Positions 13,313 through 15,925 of a DNA stretch of 15,925 nucleotides are shown piece by piece. The stretch comes from Pseudomonadota bacterium (GTDB lineage: Bacteria; Pseudomonadota; Alphaproteobacteria; Rhizobiales; Devosiaceae): contig JAEYTY010000056.1 of the NCBI GenBank assembly GCA_023433775.1, forward strand, positions 1 through 15,925, written 5' to 3'. Positions within the stretch are counted from its first letter, which is position 1; each line of letters opens with the position of its first letter. Under the pieces are notes generated by a model. That model was not told the origin of the DNA. It saw nothing but the letters and a program-made list of their open reading frames with translations, and did no database searches. A program made the translations under genes and the position numbers.

Positions 13313-13692
13313 TAGTCGAGCACCGCCTGAGCTGTGATTTCAATATTGAGGCCCTTGGCCAGCAATTCCTTGACCACCACCGTCGCGCGTACCGGATAGG
13401 GTTCGGTGGTGAAAAATTCGCGATAGACCGCATTCATGCCGGCCGCATCGGCGCTGTCGGTGAGAAAAATCTGCACCATGACCAGATTGGCCAGGGTCCC
13501 GCCGGCGGCACGGACGCCGATTTCCAAATTTTGCAGGCAACGCCGCGTTTGCGCCTCGATGCCGCCGGACACGATGTCACCAGTCGCCGGATCCTCGGCA
13601 ATGGCCACGAGCCAGACATGTTTGCCGGCCCGCACGGCATCGCTGATGGGCGCGGACGAGGGCGCAATGCCGGTCTCGACTTTTTCGATCAT
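13312..13692 (-). CDS. RidA family protein (reactive enamine/imine deaminase-like)
   Basis: A 126-residue Rid (YjgF/YER057c/UK114) protein. RidA itself hydrolyses reactive 2-aminoacrylate-type enamines from PLP enzymes, forming trimers. Arg102 in YPVRATVVVKEL matches the carboxylate-binding arginine, and Glu118 in NIEITAQAVL matches the catalytic-site acid. The GGIEAQTRRCLQNLE and LVMVQIFLTD segments are standard. I chose the ATG at 13690-13692, where GGAGAGAGG lies upstream and the family N-terminus begins; the frame opens 34 codons earlier with low-complexity sequence. Start and SD agree. Coupled to the ASCH-like gene. Confidence 0.92.
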   Translation of the reverse strand: MIEKVETGIAPSSAPISDAVRAGKHVWLVAIAEDPATGDIVSGGIEAQTRRCLQNLEIGVRAAGGTLANLVMVQIFLTDSADAAGMNAVYREFFTTEPYPVRATVVVKELLAKGLNIEITAQAVLD

Positions 13693-13726
13693 CAGCCTCT
13701 CTCCAGAATCGCCCGCGGCAATTGTC

Positions 13727-13747
13727 TTGTCACCAGCCTTGTGACAA
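13727..13747. promoter_or_regulatory. Perfect inverted repeat between ridA-like gene and tRNA-Leu
   Basis: TTGTCAC (13727-13733) and GTGACAA (13741-13747) form a 7-bp perfect inverted repeat with a 7-base spacer, 21 bases in all. It lies 34 bases upstream of the RidA ATG (minus) and 19 bases upstream of the tRNA 5' end (plus). The half-sites also look like -35 hexamers (TTGTCA) on both strands. It fits a regulator operator for the ridA-ASCH pair, or promoter parts for the divergent tRNA. Confidence 0.45.
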
Positions 13748-13766
13748 ACACGGGCAGCTGGGCCAA

Positions 13767-13851
13767 GCGGGCGTGGTGGAATTGGTAGACACAAGGGACT
13801 TAAAATCCCTCGGCGATAGCCTTGCGGGTTCGATTCCCGCCGCCCGCACCA
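13767..13851 (+). tRNA. tRNA-Leu (anticodon UAA), CCA encoded
   Basis: An 85-base class II tRNA that reads UUA codons. The 7-bp acceptor stem is GCGGGCG / CGCCCGC, the discriminator is A, and CCA is encoded (13849-13851). The anticodon stem AGGGA / TCCCT holds the loop CTTAAAA, so the anticodon is TAA at 13801-13803. A variable arm lies at about 13811-13824, and the T-arm is GCGGG-TTCGATT-CCCGC. D-arm GG (in TTGGTAGA) is present. Position 32 is C, so this tRNA cannot be a substrate for RluA at that position. UUA is a rare codon in such GC-rich genomes. Confidence 0.97.
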
Positions 13852-13942
13852 GCACTAACCTCCCGACAACCTTTGTGGCGGACAATGGCGCCAGCCTTCG
13901 GGCGCGGCAGAGCGTGGCTGCGCGGAACGAGATTAGCGTCAA

Positions 13943-14521
13943 ATGACAGCCCAACTGGCCCCAATGGATGATTACACCGAGCACGGGAGTGACCTTGCCG
14001 CGCGGCAATTCATCACTTTCTCCTGCGCGGGGCAGACCTTTGGCTTCGATATCATGTCGATCCGCGAAATCCGCAACTGGTCACCCCTCACCCCGCTACC
14101 GGCAAGCAAGCCGGACGTGCTCGGGGTGATGGACATCAGAGGGCGCGTGGTCGCAGTACACGATCTGGCGCTGCGCATCGGCTGCAGCACCGATCGCATC
14201 ATTGACCAGTCCGGCCAAGTGATCCTCATTCTCTCGGTCAAAGGCAAAGACATGGGGCTGCTGGTCGACAGCGTTTCCGACATTGTCGAAGCCCAGGAAT
14301 CCGACATGCTGGCCGTGCCCGAAATGGACGCCTCAGCTGCCCGCTTCCTCGCCGCCATCGCCCGGGTGGGCGACCAATTGGTGGCGATCCTTGATGAGCA
14401 GGTGGTCCATGACCATGCTGTGGACCGGAATGCGGTGGCGGAATTCGAGGCGGACATGGCGGCGGAGGCGGCTGATGAGGTCGAGCTTCCCGAAGATTTC
14501 GAACCGGTCTTTCTGGACTAG
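13943..14521 (+). CDS. cheW: Chemotaxis coupling protein CheW
   Basis: A 192-residue cytoplasmic adaptor that links chemoreceptors to the kinase CheA. The CheW domain spans about residues 20-153, with FITFSCAGQTFGFDIMSIREI, the family landmark VLGVMDIRGRVVAVHDL (59-75), and LLVDSVSDIVE. Residues about 160-192 form an acidic tail (EFEADMAAEAADEVELPEDFE) that is not in minimal CheW and is odd. No cheA, mcp or cheY is adjacent, so it is an orphan copy. SD before the ATG is weak, and no clear promoter is seen in the 91 bases after tRNA-Leu; readthrough from the tRNA is possible. Confidence 0.94.
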   Translation: MTAQLAPMDDYTEHGSDLAARQFITFSCAGQTFGFDIMSIREIRNWSPLTPLPASKPDVLGVMDIRGRVVAVHDLALRIGCSTDRIIDQSGQVILILSVKGKDMGLLVDSVSDIVEAQESDMLAVPEMDASAARFLAAIARVGDQLVAILDEQVVHDHAVDRNAVAEFEADMAAEAADEVELPEDFEPVFLD

Positions 14522-14543
14522 GCTTATCGAGCCGCCGCCGTCA

Positions 14544-14556
14544 CGTCATTTTGACG
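14544..14556. terminator. Small hairpin between convergent cheW and gpt
   Basis: CGTCA-TTT-TGACG, a 5-bp stem with a 3-base loop, lies in the 47-base gap between the two stop codons. It has no T-tract, so it is at best a weak terminator for either gene. Confidence 0.3.
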
Positions 14557-14568
14557 ATAAGTGCCCCC

Positions 14569-15066
14569 TCAGTCCGTCCCGCCGCTGATCGGTGCCGCAT
14601 AAGCGACATCCAGGTCCCACGGGAAGAAAATCCAGGTGTCCTGGCTGACTTCAGTAATAAATGTGTCGACCAGTTCGCGGCCCTTGGGCTTGGCGTAGAC
14701 GGTGGCGAAGTGGGCGCCGGGGAGCATTTCGCGGACGACGCGGGCGGTGGCGCCGGTATCGACGAGGTCGTCGACGATCAGGACCTTGCCGCCGTTCTTG
14801 GCCATGTCGAGAATGGGCTGGCTGATCGGCTTGAGGACCTGGATGCCGCCCTGGTTCTGGTGGTCATAGCTTTTGATCGAGACGGTTTCGACCATGCGGA
14901 TATTGAGCTCGCGGGCCACAATGGTGGCGGGCACGAGGCCGCCGCGGGCGATGGCGACGACGGCGTCGAACGTGCCCATGCCCATGAGGCGCCATGCGAG
15001 GGCGCGGCTATCGCGGTGAAACTGGTCCCAGGTGACGGGGAAGGATTTTTGGTTGGGATTGCTCAA
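14569..15066 (-). CDS. gpt: Xanthine phosphoribosyltransferase (Gpt type), TTG start
   Basis: A 165-residue purine salvage enzyme that joins xanthine or guanine to PRPP, giving XMP or GMP. The PRPP-binding loop is VLIVDDLVDTGATA (95-108). ARGGLVPA (40-47), SYDHQNQ (66-72), YAKPKGR (124-130) and TWIFFPWD (144-151) match E. coli Gpt across the length. The start is a TTG (15064-15066): AAGGAGAG lies 6 bases upstream, and homologues begin at this point, whereas the next in-frame ATG would remove about 27 residues, including VTWDQFHRDSRALAWRL. Such start use would lower translation. A hairpin sits directly before the SD. Confidence 0.95.
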   Translation of the reverse strand: MSNPNQKSFPVTWDQFHRDSRALAWRLMGMGTFDAVVAIARGGLVPATIVARELNIRMVETVSIKSYDHQNQGGIQVLKPISQPILDMAKNGGKVLIVDDLVDTGATARVVREMLPGAHFATVYAKPKGRELVDTFITEVSQDTWIFFPWDLDVAYAAPISGGTD

Positions 15067-15077
15067 CGCTGCTCTCC

Positions 15078-15100
15078 TTGGGCGGGCGGCGGTCGCCCAA
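15078..15100 (-). promoter_or_regulatory. Hairpin abutting the gpt Shine-Dalgarno
   Basis: On the minus strand TTGGGCG and CGCCCAA form a 7-bp stem around a 9-base loop, and the last AA of the stem runs straight into GGAG of the gpt SD. An A/T-rich stretch (15101-15119), the likely promoter area, lies upstream. The stem could affect access to the SD, together with the TTG start. This is inference from sequence. Confidence 0.35.
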
Positions 15101-15148
15101 AATTAAATTTATCGATTTGTGCTTAGCAAAGCCCGGGGCAAACGCCAA

Positions 15149-15922
15149 TCATTCCGCGTCGGGCGGGGCAATCCCGGCCTTTTCGTGGGCGGCGGCAACC
15201 ATGGCGCGAATTTTTTCCGCGGCCTCGGCCAAGAGGGCTTCGTCGGAGGAGCGCAGGACCAGCTCGGTCATGACGCGATCTTTGCCCATCTGCGGATAGG
15301 AACCCATTTTGACATCGGGATATTCGGCCTGCAGCGCGCCCAGCGGACCGCCAACCGTGCCTTCGCCGACGGCAGCCTTGACGGTGACCGACATGACCTT
15401 CTTGCCGCCCTTGAGCGTGGGCGCCAGCGCTTCGAGCATGGCGCGCATGATGATCGGCACGCCGGCCATGACATGCACATTGCCAATACGGAAGCCGGGC
15501 GCGGCGCTGACCGAATTGACGATGAGATCGGCGCCTTCGGGAATGCGGGCCATGCGCAGCCGCGCCTCGTTGACCTCGGTGCCGGTCTGCTTCCAGCGGG
15601 ATTCGAGCATGGCGCGGGCCTGGGCATTGATCGGCAGAGCAACGCCAAAGGCCTTGGCGACCGCGTCGGCGGTGATGTCATCATGCGTGGGGCCAATGCC
15701 GCCGCTGGTGAACACATAGGTGTAGCGGGCGCGCAGCGTGTTGACGGCCTCGACAATGGCATCGGTATCGTCGGAGACGACACGGACCTCGGTAAGGTCA
15801 ATGCCCAGATCGGTACAGAAATCGGCCACGGCGCCGATATTGACGTCCTTGGTGCGGCCCGAAAGGATTTCGTCGCCGATAACGATCATGCCGGCGGTAA
15901 CGCGGTGGTCAGGTAAGGTCAT
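15149..15922 (-). CDS. CinA-type competence/damage-inducible protein A, molybdopterin-binding domain
   Basis: A 257-residue protein of the COG1058 (CinA N-terminal) group, with the molybdopterin-binding MoaB/MogA fold. VIGDEILSGRTKDVN (14-28) and TSGGIGPTHDDITADAVAKA (72-91) are the diagnostic stretches. In full-length CinA this domain is linked to NMN or ADP-ribose pyrophosphatase-type chemistry and is joined to a PncC nicotinamide-nucleotide amidase domain. That C-terminal domain is absent here, as is usual in many alphaproteobacteria. The ATG is at 15920-15922, so the SD is outside the window. The true role (nucleotide recycling or cofactor chemistry) is not settled. gpt lies 82 bases downstream on the same strand. 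Confidence 0.92.
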   Translation of the reverse strand: MTLPDHRVTAGMIVIGDEILSGRTKDVNIGAVADFCTDLGIDLTEVRVVSDDTDAIVEAVNTLRARYTYVFTSGGIGPTHDDITADAVAKAFGVALPINAQARAMLESRWKQTGTEVNEARLRMARIPEGADLIVNSVSAAPGFRIGNVHVMAGVPIIMRAMLEALAPTLKGGKKVMSVTVKAAVGEGTVGGPLGALQAEYPDVKMGSYPQMGKDRVMTELVLRSSDEALLAEAAEKIRAMVAAAHEKAGIAPPDAE

Positions 15923-15925
15923 TGC

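Noticed and set aside
11726..13735. Identical 10-mer CTTGTCACCA at 11726-11735 and 13726-13735
   Set aside because: Two copies of a 10-mer that looks like a -35 element in two intergenic regions; no matching -10 at proper spacing, so chance is enough.
13767..13851. Idea that nearby RluA acts on this tRNA-Leu at position 32
   Set aside because: Position 32 is C (13799), so it cannot be turned into pseudouridine.
13852..13942. Possible terminator for tRNA-Leu (GCGCC / GGCGC, 13888-13905)
   Set aside because: Stem of 5 bp with an 8-base loop and no T-tract; too weak to list as a feature.
15119..15916. 265-codon plus-strand open frame
   Set aside because: Antisense of the CinA-type gene, with no recognisable motif.
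1..15925. CRISPR array, insertion sequence, integrase, toxin-antitoxin pair, defence system or prophage
   Set aside because: No tandem spaced repeats, transposase, integrase or known defence motif was seen, and all substantial coding space is filled by recognisable or plausible chromosomal genes. The tRNA is not followed by an integrase or a visible repeat of its 3' end.

Overview
The window looks like an ordinary chromosomal segment of a GC-rich alphaproteobacterium, most likely Hyphomicrobiales (Rhizobiales) and perhaps Devosia-like. The support is family content: a DUF3126 protein beside cysE, a CHCC zinc-finger protein of the NDUFS6 type, a stand-alone CinA N-terminal-type protein, an orphan cheW, a LapG-type transglutaminase-like protease beside a PilZ domain, and a perfect TTAA-N7-TTAA (CtrA-type) site. 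The genus is inference. Gene density is high, base composition looks even by eye, and no insertion sequence, prophage, CRISPR array or decayed gene is visible.

Layout. 1-1041: the end of a PilZ-domain gene, a 189-base gap crowded with inverted repeats, and a secreted LapG/BTLCP-type cysteine protease closed by a strong hairpin. 1068-2188: two divergent membrane-protein genes of unknown role around a candidate CtrA box. 2192-4210 (minus strand): DUF3126 protein, serine acetyltransferase cysE and an alpha/beta hydrolase. 4365-7697 (plus): zf-CHCC protein with a FAD monooxygenase, then a Tet-type MFS exporter overlapping a GNAT acetyltransferase. 7727-10660: a sugar-acid block, with 6-phosphogluconate dehydrogenase (gnd) divergent from a gluconate 5-dehydrogenase-like SDR overlapping gluconokinase (gntK). 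10664-13692: DUF1622 membrane protein, the DNA repair methyltransferase ogt, a DHFR/RibD-like reductase, rluA, and a coupled ridA-like/ASCH-like pair. 13767-13851: tRNA-Leu(UAA). 13943-15922: cheW, gpt (TTG start) and a cinA-type gene that starts three bases before the window end.

How the genes work together. The clearest module is gluconate use: the SDR interconverts 5-ketogluconate and gluconate, GntK makes 6-phosphogluconate, and Gnd decarboxylates it to ribulose 5-phosphate. The PilZ/LapG-type pair hints at c-di-GMP and surface-adhesion control, but no adhesin, LapD or secretion system is present here. The zf-CHCC/FAD monooxygenase pair is probably one transcript and may touch respiratory-chain or quinone chemistry (inference). 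The other genes are housekeeping: cysteine and purine salvage, rRNA/tRNA modification, alkylation repair, and detoxification of reactive enamines.

I do not see a convincing undescribed multi-gene system. The items most worth a second look are the CtrA-type site at 1434-1448, the structured leader of the protease gene with its SD inside a hairpin, the PilZ/LapG-type proximity, the zf-CHCC/FAD monooxygenase pair, and the inverted repeat between ridA and tRNA-Leu.
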